A stretch of 64,000 bases of DNA from Pseudobutyrivibrio xylanivorans DSM 14809 (GCF_900141825.1 NZ_FQYQ01000014.1:1-64000), one strand, 5' to 3'; shown: positions 46,152 through 54,763, numbered from the stretch's first letter. Made by a program: numbers and translations. Notes: generated by a model not told the origin, from the sequence alone.

Positions 46152-46523
46152 TTACAACTCAGGATGAGCGATTATGAACTGCTTAATCCCTGCGTAGGTA
46201 TCGTCACTGATATAGTGCTCGATTTTGCAGGCATCTTCTTTAGCAGTCTCCTCGTCCACTCCTGCAACATCCTGAAGGAATCCGGTAAGAGTCACATACT
46301 TATCAATAATCACTTCTGCGATTTTCTGCCCCTTGATAGTGAACTCAATCTCTCCGTCTTCCTTCATGACGATGATATTGTCTTTACGAAGGTTCGACAT
46401 GGCTCTGGAAACACTGGCTCTAGAAAGGCCTAGTTCTTTAGCCAGATCAACAGAATGAAGATGGGCTTTATCTTGCTTAAGTATATATATGTTTTTGATA
46501 TAATCCTCTGATGCCTTGTTCAT
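46152..46523 (-). CDS. DtxR/MntR-family metal-dependent repressor
   Basis: A 123-residue regulator with an N-terminal winged helix (ASEDYIKNIYILKQD ... VDLAKELGLSRASVSRAMSNL) and a helical metal-binding dimer domain (DACKIEHYISDDTYAGIKQF) with the Glu-x2-His pair seen in MntR and DtxR. It lacks the SH3-like third domain, as do MntR-type members. ATG 46523 has GAGGG 6 nt upstream; an in-frame TTG at 46535 is less likely. It closes the feo operon and probably binds the GTTAG-N6-CTAAC boxes of this region with Fe(II) as corepressor; Mn(II) is the alternative. Confidence 0.88.
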   Translation of the reverse strand: MNKASEDYIKNIYILKQDKAHLHSVDLAKELGLSRASVSRAMSNLRKDNIIVMKEDGEIEFTIKGQKIAEVIIDKYVTLTGFLQDVAGVDEETAKEDACKIEHYISDDTYAGIKQFIIAHPEL

Positions 46524-46551
46524 TTTGTCCCTCAATCACATTTATCTACTG

Positions 46552-46731
46552 TTATTTAGATGATGTGGAATTACAAGATGAGCATCCACTGCATCCTGAA
46601 CATCCACAGCCGCAGGAAGATCCACCCTGCTTCTTTGTCTTAATCATTGAACGAATAATGCCAGCAACGATTAAGATAAGCACTGCTAAAACAACTATTG
46701 TTCCAATATTTTCTGTAATCCATGAAATCAT
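46552..46731 (-). CDS. FeoB-associated Cys-rich membrane protein
   Basis: A 59-residue protein: one membrane helix (about 9-27, IGTIVVLAVLILIVAGI), a short basic stretch, then a Cys-rich tail GGSSCGCGCSGCSGCSSC with seven cysteines. This matches the small FeoB-associated family that accompanies FeoB in Firmicutes, with a proposed role in handling ferrous iron at the membrane. It lies between feoB (21-bp gap) and the regulator gene. Start MISWITEN is the only good one. Confidence 0.85.
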   Translation of the reverse strand: MISWITENIGTIVVLAVLILIVAGIIRSMIKTKKQGGSSCGCGCSGCSGCSSCNSTSSK

Positions 46732-46754
46732 ATCTATTACCTTCTTAATTATAT

Positions 46755-49148
46755 CTAAGCAATCTCAAGCTTTGATGCCTCTTTGTACTTCTTGAAGAAA
46801 AGCATGTAGATAATACCTGCTAATAATACAATTGATACGATAAGACCAATAATATTTACATTACCTGTTAATGCATTTCCAAACTGTGTAATCATTAATG
46901 CTACTACATAAGCGAATCCACACTGGTATGCGATTGCAAACCATGTCCATGTTGCATTGTTCATCTCTCGCTTAATAGCACCGATTGCAGCAAAACATGG
47001 TGCACAAAGGAGATTGAATACGAGGAATGAGAATCCTGTAATACCTGTAAATGCCTGTGAAAGTGCCTGCCAAGCAGTCAACTCTCCACCGCCATAAAGG
47101 ATACCCATAGTACCTACGATGTTCTCCTTAGCTACAAGACCTGTGATTGATGCAACAGCTGCCTGCCAGTTACCCCATCCAAGTGGAATGAAGATCCAAG
47201 CGATAGCATTACCAATCTTAGCAAGGATAGAGAACTCAAGCTCATCCTCTGCAAGCATTCTGAATCCGTCCTCTGTGAATCCGAAGTAGCTTGTAAACCA
47301 AACAACGATTGTTGAAAGTAAAATGATTGTACCAGCCTTTTTGATAAATGACCAGCCACGCTCCCACATTGAACGAAGTACGTTACCAAGTGTTGGCATA
47401 TGATATGCAGGAAGCTCCATAACGAATGGTGCTGGATCGCCTGCGAACATCTTTGTCTTCTTAAGCATTACGCCTGAGATAACGATTGCTGCCATACCAA
47501 TAAAGTATGCTGATGTTGAAACCCATGCTGAGCCACCAAAGATAGCTCCGGCAATCATTGCAATGAATGGAACCTTGGCACCACATGGAATGAATGTAGT
47601 TGTCATGATTGTCATTCTTCTGTCACGCTCGTTTTCGATTGTACGGCTGGCCATAACACCAGGAACGCCACAACCTACACCAACAAGCATAGGGATAAAT
47701 GACTTACCTGAAAGACCAAACTTTCTAAATACTCTATCGAGAACGAAAGCGATTCTTGCCATGTAACCACATGCCTCAAGGAATGCAAGCATAAGGAAGA
47801 GTACAAGCATCTGTGGAACGAAACCAAGAACTGCACCTACACCAGCTACAATACCATCAAGGATAAGTCCCTTAAGCCAATCAGCAGTACCTGCTGCATC
47901 AAGTGCTGACTCAACAAGAGCAGGAATACCTGGTACCCATGTACCGTACTCTGATGGATCTGGCTCATCGCCGATTTCTTCAAGAGTCTTTACAGCAGCT
48001 TCATAATCAGAAATACTTGCTGTCTCTTCTGAAATTTCAAGTGTCTCCTCATCCTCTACTTCGTATGTGAACTCATCAACAGGAGCACTTCCATTTTCCT
48101 CTACAAAAACGTCATATCCATCAACGATAGCTGAAGCATCAGCATATCTTTCAGAGATATCACCATATCCGCCATCCATACCAAAGAGATGGAAACCATC
48201 ACCAAAGATACAATCGTTTGTAAAATCAGTAGCAGGTGCACCTACGCCTACCATAGCAACCCAGTATACAATGAACATAACTGCAGCGAAGATTGGAAGA
48301 CCAAGCCATCTGTTAGTTACTACCTTATCGATCTTGTCTGATACTGAAAGAGAGCCTTCGTTCTTTTTCTTGTAGCAAGACTTGATTACCTGAGCGATGT
48401 AAACATAACGCTCATTTGTGATAATACTCTCTGAATCATCATCCATTTCTGTTTCAGCAGCCTTGATATCTTTTTCAATATGCTCAAGCTTGTCAGCTGG
48501 GATATTTAACTGCTCAAGAACCTTGTCGTCACGCTCGAATACCTTGATAGCATACCATCTCTGCTGCTCGTCCGGAAGATTGTGAACAACTGCTTCCTCG
48601 ATATGAGCGATTGCATGCTCAACTGGACCTGAGAATGTATGAAGAGGAACTGTCTTACCATTCTTAGCAGCCTTGATAGCTTCCTCTGCAGCCTCTGCTG
48701 TCTTGTCGCCCTTAAGTGCTGAAATATCAACAACCTTGCAGCCTAACTGACGAGATAATTCATCAATGTGGATTTGATCTCCATTTTTCTTGACAATATC
48801 CATCATATTTACGGCTACCACTACTGGAATACCAAGCTCTGTAAGCTGTGTTGTAAGATAAAGATTTCTCTCAAGATTTGTACCATCGATGATATTTAAG
48901 ATAGCATCTGGACGCTCGTTGATAAGATAATTTCTGGCAACAACTTCTTCCAAAGTGTAAGGTGAAAGCGAGTAGATACCAGGAAGATCAGTGATAACTA
49001 CGTCATCATGTTCCTTAAGCTTACCTTCCTTTTTCTCAACTGTAACACCAGGCCAGTTACCAACGAACTGATTTGAACCTGTAAGTGCATTGAACAAAGT
49101 GGTCTTACCACTATTTGGATTACCTGCAAGTGCAATTGTTATGCTCAT
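46755..49148 (-). CDS. feoB: Ferrous iron transporter B
   Basis: A 797-residue Fe(II) transporter. N-terminal GTPase domain: LAGNPNSGKTTLFNALTG (G1), VTVEKKEG (G2), TDLPGIYSL (G3), VVAVNMMDI (G4); helical regulatory part to ~265; then the Gate and FeoB_C membrane domains with GVGCGVPGVMASRTI and IPCGAKVPFIA, where conserved Cys residues line the path. Between the first and second membrane helices there is a long acidic insertion (about residues 310-410, rich in Asp/Glu) not seen in the short E. coli loop. GGAGGAG precedes ATG. 2 bp behind feoA; promoter carries a metal-repressor box. Confidence 0.96.
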   Translation of the reverse strand: MSITIALAGNPNSGKTTLFNALTGSNQFVGNWPGVTVEKKEGKLKEHDDVVITDLPGIYSLSPYTLEEVVARNYLINERPDAILNIIDGTNLERNLYLTTQLTELGIPVVVAVNMMDIVKKNGDQIHIDELSRQLGCKVVDISALKGDKTAEAAEEAIKAAKNGKTVPLHTFSGPVEHAIAHIEEAVVHNLPDEQQRWYAIKVFERDDKVLEQLNIPADKLEHIEKDIKAAETEMDDDSESIITNERYVYIAQVIKSCYKKKNEGSLSVSDKIDKVVTNRWLGLPIFAAVMFIVYWVAMVGVGAPATDFTNDCIFGDGFHLFGMDGGYGDISERYADASAIVDGYDVFVEENGSAPVDEFTYEVEDEETLEISEETASISDYEAAVKTLEEIGDEPDPSEYGTWVPGIPALVESALDAAGTADWLKGLILDGIVAGVGAVLGFVPQMLVLFLMLAFLEACGYMARIAFVLDRVFRKFGLSGKSFIPMLVGVGCGVPGVMASRTIENERDRRMTIMTTTFIPCGAKVPFIAMIAGAIFGGSAWVSTSAYFIGMAAIVISGVMLKKTKMFAGDPAPFVMELPAYHMPTLGNVLRSMWERGWSFIKKAGTIILLSTIVVWFTSYFGFTEDGFRMLAEDELEFSILAKIGNAIAWIFIPLGWGNWQAAVASITGLVAKENIVGTMGILYGGGELTAWQALSQAFTGITGFSFLVFNLLCAPCFAAIGAIKREMNNATWTWFAIAYQCGFAYVVALMITQFGNALTGNVNIIGLIVSIVLLAGIIYMLFFKKYKEASKLEIA

Positions 49149-49150
49149 AA

Positions 49151-49378
49151 TTAATTCTCCTCCACTTCTATCATTTCCGCATCAGCCTTGCGAAGTGATA
49201 ATTCATAATTTCTTACTGTAACCTCGATTGGGTCACCAAGTGGTGCTACCTTGCGTACGAATACTGAAGTATTCTTAGTAATACCCATGTCCATTAGTCT
49301 ACGCTTAACAGCGCCTTCACCATGTAGCTTTACAACAGTAGCTGTCTCTCCGATTTTTACATCTCTCAATGTTTTCAA
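49151..49378 (-). CDS. feoA: FeoA-family protein
   Basis: A 75-residue SH3-like protein (TLRDVKIGETATVVKLHGEG ... RRLMDMGITKNTSVFVRKVAPLGDPIEV), the usual FeoA pattern. FeoA binds FeoB on the cytosolic side and supports iron uptake. TTG start at 49378 with GGAGG 8 nt upstream; no ATG is available nearby. Sits between a second FeoA-like gene (18-bp gap) and feoB (2-bp gap). Confidence 0.92.
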   Translation of the reverse strand: MKTLRDVKIGETATVVKLHGEGAVKRRLMDMGITKNTSVFVRKVAPLGDPIEVTVRNYELSLRKADAEMIEVEEN

Positions 49379-49396
49379 TGATTATTCCTCCTCTTA

Positions 49397-49609
49397 CTAG
49401 ATCATAATTTTTCTAGCCAGTTCATCGCTGACTGCCACTCTGCTCTCTTTAACCTTAACGATTAGGTTCTCGCCAAGTGTACTCACTACGCTAACCTCTC
49501 CACCTACGTTAAAGCCTAGGTGTTCCAAATGTTTTTTCACCTCAGGGCTACCACCGATTTTTTTAATTATCTGAGGTTCCCCTGGTTCTGCATAAATCAA
49601 TGGCATCAT
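49397..49609 (-). CDS. FeoA-family protein, first gene of the feo operon
   Basis: A 70-residue FeoA-like protein: MPLIYAEPGEPQIIKKIGG, then VKKHLEHLGFNVGGEVSVV and NLIVKVKESRVAVSDELARKI, the SH3-like core. It is a divergent paralogue of the next gene; many Firmicutes have two FeoA proteins ahead of FeoB. GAGG precedes the double ATG. Directly downstream of a promoter with three metal-type boxes. Confidence 0.9.
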   Translation of the reverse strand: MMPLIYAEPGEPQIIKKIGGSPEVKKHLEHLGFNVGGEVSVVSTLGENLIVKVKESRVAVSDELARKIMI

Positions 49610-49640
49610 ACATTTCCTCGCTTTTATTTATCTAATTTCG

Positions 49641-49656
49641 ATTAGCAAGCACTAAC
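49641..49656. promoter_or_regulatory. Metal-regulator box 3 in the feo leader
   Basis: ATTAG-CAAGCA-CTAAC, one mismatch from the GTTAG-N6-CTAAC form; about 60 bp downstream of the promoter. Confidence 0.6.
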
Positions 49657-49674
49657 CGTATACCCTAAAATATG

Positions 49675-49690
49675 GTTAGCAGCTGCTAAC
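49675..49690. promoter_or_regulatory. Metal-regulator box 2 in the feo leader
   Basis: GTTAGC-AGCT-GCTAAC, a perfect 16-bp palindrome just after the predicted start of transcription; a GCTAACAGCCACTAAC arrangement overlaps it. Confidence 0.8.
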
Positions 49691-49708
49691 AGCCACTAAC
49701 CATTACTA

Positions 49709-49737
49709 AGTATAGTTAGCACATGCTAACTTGTCAA
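49709..49737 (-). promoter_or_regulatory. Sigma-A promoter of the feo operon
   Basis: On the minus strand TTGACA (49737-49732), 17-bp spacer, TATACT (49714-49709). The spacer is almost wholly taken by a repressor box. Confidence 0.88.
49715..49730. promoter_or_regulatory. Metal-regulator box 1 inside the feo promoter spacer
   Basis: GTTAGC-ACAT-GCTAAC, perfect 16-bp palindrome between -35 and -10. A bound repressor would block RNA polymerase directly. Confidence 0.85.
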
Positions 49738-49765
49738 GTGTAATTTCACAATTATTTAAAGTTTT

Positions 49766-51505
49766 TTATGCCAATTTCCACCCATCAGTTACCATCTGCT
49801 TATTAAGCATATGAGCATACACTCCCTTGGTTCCGTGAAGCTGTTCTGGTGAACCCTGCTCTGCTACGATACCATCTTTCAGAACAACAATCTTGTCTGC
49901 ACCATCTACTGTACGCATACGATGGGCAATAACAAGAACTGTCTTGTTCTGAATCAAAGCTGAAAGCGCTTCCTGAATAAGCGATTCATTATCAACATCA
50001 AGGGAAGCTGTTGCCTCATCCATGAGAATGATTGGTGCATCCTTAAGGAATGCTCTGGCAATGGAAATACGCTGACGCTCACCACCTGATAACTCTGAAC
50101 CATTCTCACCAATCAATGTGTTATAGCCATCAGGTAACTTCTCCACGAACTCATCACAGTGGGCAAGCTTTGCTGCTGCCATAACCTGCTCATCTGTTGC
50201 ATCCTTGTTACCAATTCTGATGTTCTCCAAAACTGAGTTATTGAAAAGAGTTACATCCTGGAAAACGATAGAATACATTGATAAAAGTGTTTCTGGATCA
50301 ATCTTTGATACATCCATTCCGCCAACAGTAATCTTTCCGCTGTCGATGTCCCAGAATCTTGCAGCAAGTCTTGACACTGTAGTCTTGCCACCACCTGATG
50401 GTCCAATAAGTGCTGTTACTTCACCCTGTTTTGCTACAAAGCTTACATCACGAAGAACAGCCTCGCCCTCCTCGTAGGAGAACTTAACGTTCTTAAACTC
50501 AATATCATATCCGTCATTTGATAACTGCGAAATACCTGTCTGTTCCGGATGGGAAAGGATTTCATCCATTCTTTCACACTGAGTGTCTGTTGCGATAAGT
50601 GCTGCAAAATTCTGTAATGAAATCTGAAGTGGTTCATACATTCTTGACACTACAAGAAGGTACATGAAAAACGTAATTACGTTAATCTCTCCCTTTATAA
50701 GAAGTGATGATCCAACAACCGCAACAGTTCCTATTCCAAATTTTAGAATCATCTGCGCATTACATACGAATGCTGCATTAGCAAACTCGGATACAATGTT
50801 GTGAGTCTCCACAGCCTTAATCTTTTTTGTGAGTCCAACCATGTATGCTTCCTGTGCATTGTATGCTCTTAAATCTCTGACAGTCTCCAAAGCTTCCTGA
50901 ATTCCATCAAGGCATGCAACTTTATATCTGCTTCCTTTTCTGTTAAGCTTGTGCATCATTGTTCTGGAATAGAAAACTATGAAGAATGAAATTGGTACTA
51001 CCCACACTGCTGCAAGAGCCATTCTCCAGTCAAAGAAGAATAAGCTGATTACGATAATGACAGTAGATATCATGGCGCCAACCAATTCTGGAAGCCAGTG
51101 AGATGAAGCCGTCTCAATAATTGCACAATCCATCATGATTGTGTTAGTCAGGTCTGCTAAATCCTTTTTCCCAAAGAAGGAAAGTGGAATTCTTCTAAGC
51201 TTTTCAGCAAGGCTTCGTCTTCTAACGCCACTTTCTATATATGTAGAATAGAATGTTGCACCGTACTGGTAATACTGAGATATAAATACTGCTGCAAGGC
51301 AAATCAGAATTCCTACAATGTAAAACACAGGTCTTTCAGCAGGAGATTTTCCACTTAACAAATCAGATGAAAATGAAAACAAAACTCCTACTGGTAGCAT
51401 CTGGGCAAGATTTCCAATTGTACAAGCCACAAATGCTGTTACCATATCCTTTGCACCTTTTTCAGAAAGGGCATATTTGTGTTGTAACTTTTCTTCTAAT
51501 CTCAT
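49766..51505 (-). CDS. ABC transporter with fused membrane and ATPase domains (second subunit)
   Basis: A 579-residue half-transporter of exporter (type IV) fold: six membrane helices to about 300, then an ATPase with GPSGGGKTTVSRL (Walker A), LSGGERQRISIARAF (signature) and IILMDEATASLDVDN (Walker B with catalytic Glu). Start overlaps the stop of its partner by 4 bp (ATGA), so the two form a heterodimer. Metal box control of the operon points to a metal-related cargo. Exporter-fold pairs such as YbtPQ and IrtAB import iron siderophores, so uptake is possible as well as export. Confidence 0.88.
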   Translation of the reverse strand: MRLEEKLQHKYALSEKGAKDMVTAFVACTIGNLAQMLPVGVLFSFSSDLLSGKSPAERPVFYIVGILICLAAVFISQYYQYGATFYSTYIESGVRRRSLAEKLRRIPLSFFGKKDLADLTNTIMMDCAIIETASSHWLPELVGAMISTVIIVISLFFFDWRMALAAVWVVPISFFIVFYSRTMMHKLNRKGSRYKVACLDGIQEALETVRDLRAYNAQEAYMVGLTKKIKAVETHNIVSEFANAAFVCNAQMILKFGIGTVAVVGSSLLIKGEINVITFFMYLLVVSRMYEPLQISLQNFAALIATDTQCERMDEILSHPEQTGISQLSNDGYDIEFKNVKFSYEEGEAVLRDVSFVAKQGEVTALIGPSGGGKTTVSRLAARFWDIDSGKITVGGMDVSKIDPETLLSMYSIVFQDVTLFNNSVLENIRIGNKDATDEQVMAAAKLAHCDEFVEKLPDGYNTLIGENGSELSGGERQRISIARAFLKDAPIILMDEATASLDVDNESLIQEALSALIQNKTVLVIAHRMRTVDGADKIVVLKDGIVAEQGSPEQLHGTKGVYAHMLNKQMVTDGWKLA

Positions 51506-53283
51506 GCTCCCTTACCTACCTTCCAATTGATTGACTTGTTATACTCTGACCACATATGGTTGTAAATTCCAGCTTCTTTTATAAGACTTTCATGTGTACC
51601 GCTTTCTACAATTTTTCCACCAGAGAGAACGCAAATTTTATCTGCATCCACAACAGTTGAAAGTCTGTGAGCAATCATAATCACCGTCTTGTCCTTAGAA
51701 AGATTTGCAAAAGCCTGCTGCACCTTTGCCTCATTATCTGGATCCGCAAATGCGGTAGCCTCATCTAAAATAAGAATTGGTGCGTTCTTTAAAAATGCTC
51801 TTGCAATGGAAAGTCGTTGTGCTTCTCCTCCGGAAACATACACACCTTCTGTTCCAATCATTGTGTTAACTCCCTCTGGGAATTTTTCAATGATATCCAT
51901 ACACTGGGCATCCTTTAGTGCCTGCACAACCTGCTCATTAGTAGCATTAGGATTCCCCATTCTGACATTTTCCAAAATAGACATTTTCAAAAGCTTACTA
52001 TCTTGGAAAACGTAGGATACATTTTGCATCAAGTCTGCTGTAGCAATATCCTTTACATCCACGCCGCCGATTTTGATAGAACCGCTTTTCACATCCCAGA
52101 ATCTTGCAATAAGTGAAGCAAGTGTTGTCTTTCCACCACCAGATGGTCCTACGAATGCGATATGCTCACCAGGATTAATTGAAAGACTAATTCCGTCAAT
52201 GGCATTTCCCTTTTTATCATCATAGGAGAAATTAACATTATCAAGAACTATGCCTGCATCCTTAGGTGTCTTTGGATTGCTAGCCTCAGGAAGAGGTTCT
52301 ACATTAAGAATAGAATCCATTCTGTTTAAGGCATCCATTACAATCATCTCGCTCTCACCTGAGTAAGCCACCTTCATAAGTGTGACTGTAAGGATTGGTG
52401 TGATGATAATATAGAAAAGGATGTTAAATATAAACGTATTTGCGATACCCTCTCCACCAAAGATAAAGGCACAGGCAACAAGTGCTGCAAAAACTGCATT
52501 TGCCAAGGTTACAAAAGCAGTCATAGGAATTCTTACCGCTGTGGTATAACCAACTGTCCATGCCTCATATTTATCAATTGCTTCTTTGAAACGCTTGAAA
52601 GAAAATACTGTCTGTCCAAAGGTCTTAACAACAGGAATACCTCTTACATACTCTACTGCCTCTGATGTCATGTCTCCTAAAGCATCCTGATATTCTGCCA
52701 TAGCCTTTTTCATCTTATCGCCCATCATAAAGCCCATAGATAAAAAGGCTAAAAGTGCAGGAATAAGACAAATTAATCCAATTCTCCAATCGAAATAAAC
52801 AAGCATAAAGATTAGACCAACTGGAGTGACATAGCTTACTGCTTTATCTGGAAGTGAGTGAGCCAAAAATGTTTCTGTAGCAGCACTTGAATCTGCCACA
52901 ATCTTTCTAATCTTTCCACTTCCCTCCGACTCAATGTATCCCATAGGAAGCTTCATGATATGTTCCATCATTGCAACTCTCATATTTACCTGAACTCTAA
53001 AGGCAGCGATATGAGAGCACATCAAAGCCGCTATGTATACCAACATTGAAAGGAGGGACATTCCAACTGCGGTCCAGCCATATGCCTTGATGTGCACTGC
53101 CTGTGAAAAATCAGGCCTCACCTCAATTACCTCTCTGATAATTGCCCATATGTAGTAGAATGGCGCTAACGCTAAAAGTGCTGATATAGCTGCCAATATC
53201 CATGAGGCAATGGTAAGATACTTGTGGTTCTTCGCATATACGAATAATTGTTTTATTACCCCTTTACTGTCTTGCTGTTTCAT
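51502..53283 (-). CDS. ABC transporter with fused membrane and ATPase domains (first subunit)
   Basis: A 593-residue half-transporter: six membrane helices (from KYLTIASWILAAISALLALA), ATPase with GPSGGGKTTLASL, VSGGEAQRLSIARAF and LILDEATAFADPDNEA. The DEATAFADP string, from memory, is common in YbtP/Q and IrtA/B-like transporters. AAGGAG precedes ATG. The promoter 53347-53375 and box 53319-53334 put it under the same type of control as feo. First gene of a two-gene operon. Confidence 0.88.
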   Translation of the reverse strand: MKQQDSKGVIKQLFVYAKNHKYLTIASWILAAISALLALAPFYYIWAIIREVIEVRPDFSQAVHIKAYGWTAVGMSLLSMLVYIAALMCSHIAAFRVQVNMRVAMMEHIMKLPMGYIESEGSGKIRKIVADSSAATETFLAHSLPDKAVSYVTPVGLIFMLVYFDWRIGLICLIPALLAFLSMGFMMGDKMKKAMAEYQDALGDMTSEAVEYVRGIPVVKTFGQTVFSFKRFKEAIDKYEAWTVGYTTAVRIPMTAFVTLANAVFAALVACAFIFGGEGIANTFIFNILFYIIITPILTVTLMKVAYSGESEMIVMDALNRMDSILNVEPLPEASNPKTPKDAGIVLDNVNFSYDDKKGNAIDGISLSINPGEHIAFVGPSGGGKTTLASLIARFWDVKSGSIKIGGVDVKDIATADLMQNVSYVFQDSKLLKMSILENVRMGNPNATNEQVVQALKDAQCMDIIEKFPEGVNTMIGTEGVYVSGGEAQRLSIARAFLKNAPILILDEATAFADPDNEAKVQQAFANLSKDKTVIMIAHRLSTVVDADKICVLSGGKIVESGTHESLIKEAGIYNHMWSEYNKSINWKVGKGA

Positions 53284-53318
53284 TGTTTTTCTCCTTATAT
53301 TAGATATATCTATCCAGC

Positions 53319-53334
53319 GTTAGTCGTCACTAAC
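53319..53334. promoter_or_regulatory. Metal-regulator box upstream of the ABC operon
   Basis: GTTAG-TCGTCA-CTAAC, starting about 12 bp after the -10 box and 36 bp before the ABC start codon; nearly identical to the box at 46071-46086. Confidence 0.78.
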
Positions 53335-53346
53335 CTTTTCATGTAG

Positions 53347-53375
53347 AATCTACCCCATAACTTTCAATTTGTCAA
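53347..53375 (-). promoter_or_regulatory. Sigma-A promoter of the ABC operon
   Basis: On the minus strand TTGACA (53375-53370), 17-bp spacer, TAGATT (53352-53347). Confidence 0.75.
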
Positions 53376-53453
53376 TATGAATTATGTTATAAAACGATTT
53401 TAGATAATCCCTTGGCCCTGAATGTTATTTGCAATAACTTCTCTAATTTTCAC

Positions 53454-53481
53454 AAAAAAACCGCGGTGTTCAACACCACGG
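53454..53481 (-). terminator. Terminator of the HxlR gene
   Basis: CCGTGGTGTT/AACACCGCGG hairpin with a run of seven T on the minus strand, 13 bp past the stop codon. Confidence 0.85.
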
Positions 53482-53493
53482 CTAAAATTCCTT

Positions 53494-53835
53494 TTATAGA
53501 TTGTCCTCTCCCCAACGTTTTAGTTCTAAAAGAATAGGGATTAATGATTTTGCTTTATCAGTAAGAGAATACTCTACCCTCACAGGCATTTCATCATACT
53601 GCACACGTGAAATCATACCATCCCCCTCCAGTTCCTTTAAAGACTGAGCCAGCATAGTATTTGTGATTCCAAAAACGGAACGCCTTAAATCTCCGTAGCG
53701 CACTACTTCATTATTATCGATGACACAAAGAATCATAATCTTCCATTTTCCACCAACAATATTTAATACCTTCTTTAGTCCACAGCTCTCACCTGCTATA
53801 TCTTCACATAATGGTTCTTTCTTTTCTTTACTCAT
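53494..53835 (-). CDS. HxlR-family winged-helix regulator
   Basis: A 113-residue regulator. CGLKKVLNIVGGKWKIMIL is the family start, then VVRYGDLRRSVFGITNTMLAQSLKELEGDGMI (recognition helix) and RVEYSLTDKAKSLIPIL. N-terminal cysteines (LCEDIAGESCGLKK) include the one-Cys position that senses electrophiles or disulfide stress in HypR/YodB members. It is divergent from a ferredoxin operon, and a palindrome (53851-53872) between them is the likely operator. The Shine-Dalgarno is weak. Confidence 0.9.
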   Translation of the reverse strand: MSKEKKEPLCEDIAGESCGLKKVLNIVGGKWKIMILCVIDNNEVVRYGDLRRSVFGITNTMLAQSLKELEGDGMISRVQYDEMPVRVEYSLTDKAKSLIPILLELKRWGEDNL

Positions 53836-53850
53836 ATTCTTTTACTCGTA

Positions 53851-53872
53851 CTGGTAAGTTTTTTCTTACCAG
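53851..53872. promoter_or_regulatory. Probable HxlR operator
   Basis: CTGGTAAG-TTTTTT-CTTACCAG, a perfect palindrome 16 bp upstream of the HxlR start; a further CTTACCA half-site (53904-53910) lies in the spacer of the divergent promoter. Confidence 0.7.
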
Positions 53873-53891
53873 GTTAATTTATTTTGCGTAG

Positions 53892-53919
53892 TTGATATAT
53901 TTTCCTTACCACATATAAT
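53892..53919 (+). promoter_or_regulatory. Sigma-A promoter of the ferredoxin operon
   Basis: TTGATA (53892-53897), 16-bp spacer, TATAAT (53914-53919), 38 bp before the ferredoxin start. The spacer contains a half operator. Confidence 0.78.
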
Positions 53920-53957
53920 AAACGTAGTTCAAAAACAAAGCAAGTATAGGAGTCTAT

Positions 53958-54170
53958 ATGGTTAAGAAAAAAGCAAGTCCAGACAAGGACAGATGTGTAG
54001 CCTGTGGAGTATGTGCACTACAGTGTCCACGAAAGGCTATCAACATTTATAGGGGATGCTATGCAGTTGTGGAATTAGAAAAATGTGTAGGATGTGGAAT
54101 TTGTTCTAAAGCATGTCCTGCCAATGCAATAACAATTAATGAAATTAAGCAGGAGGTGGCAAATGGCTAA
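53958..54170 (+). CDS. 2[4Fe-4S] ferredoxin
   Basis: A 70-residue electron carrier with two complete cluster motifs, CVACGVCALQCP and CVGCGICSKACP (Cys-x2-Cys-x2-Cys-x3-Cys-Pro). First gene of a three-gene redox operon; its last codons overlap the next start by 8 bp, so translation is coupled. Likely hands electrons to or from the membrane protein encoded next. Confidence 0.92.
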   Translation: MVKKKASPDKDRCVACGVCALQCPRKAINIYRGCYAVVELEKCVGCGICSKACPANAITINEIKQEVANG

Positions 54171-54753
54171 GAATAAAATGAAACGTCATTGGTATGAGTA
54201 CCTATGGATTTGGTCTATCGTTTATTTTGCCTTAGGATTTTTCAATATTCTCTTTGCGTGGCTTGGAATGATTGATTTCATTCTTCCTTTGATTTTTGCA
54301 ATTGTAGGTGGAAATAAATGGTTCTGCAATCACATGTGTGGTCGAGGTCAGCTGTTCTGGGTTTTAGGACGAAATATGAAATGTTCCAGAGGTAAGGCTG
54401 CCCCTGCATGGCTATCATCTAAGTGGTTCAGATATGGATTTTTGATATTCTTCCTTACAATGTTTGGAACGATGGTATTCCAGACCTATCTTGTATTCTC
54501 TGGTGCTGGCACACTAAGAAAAGCCATCAAGCTGTTTTGGACTTTTAAGGTTCCTTGGCAGTGGGCTTACAATGGAAGCCTTTTTCCTGACTGGGTAGCT
54601 CAGTTTGGATTTGGATTCTACAGTCTTATGTTAACTTCAACGTTAATCGGATTGATTGTTATGGTATTATATAAAGAACGTACCTGGTGTACATTTTGTC
54701 CTATGGGTACAATGACACAGGGAATCTGTAAATTAAAAAATAATGATAAATAG
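54163..54753 (+). CDS. NapH/RnfB-like membrane [4Fe-4S] protein
   Basis: A 196-residue membrane protein with about four helices. WFCNHMCGRGQLFWVLGR and RTWCTFCPMGTMTQ are the two CxxxC/CxxC-P motifs typical of the NapH/CcoG/MauN 4Fe-4S membrane family; only part of the cluster ligands of NapH is present. AGGAGGT precedes ATG 54163; a start further upstream would run over the ferredoxin. Likely carries electrons across or along the membrane with the ferredoxin. Partner and acceptor unknown. Confidence 0.82.
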   Translation: MAKNKMKRHWYEYLWIWSIVYFALGFFNILFAWLGMIDFILPLIFAIVGGNKWFCNHMCGRGQLFWVLGRNMKCSRGKAAPAWLSSKWFRYGFLIFFLTMFGTMVFQTYLVFSGAGTLRKAIKLFWTFKVPWQWAYNGSLFPDWVAQFGFGFYSLMLTSTLIGLIVMVLYKERTWCTFCPMGTMTQGICKLKNNDK

Positions 54754-54763
54754 GAGTCTAAAA

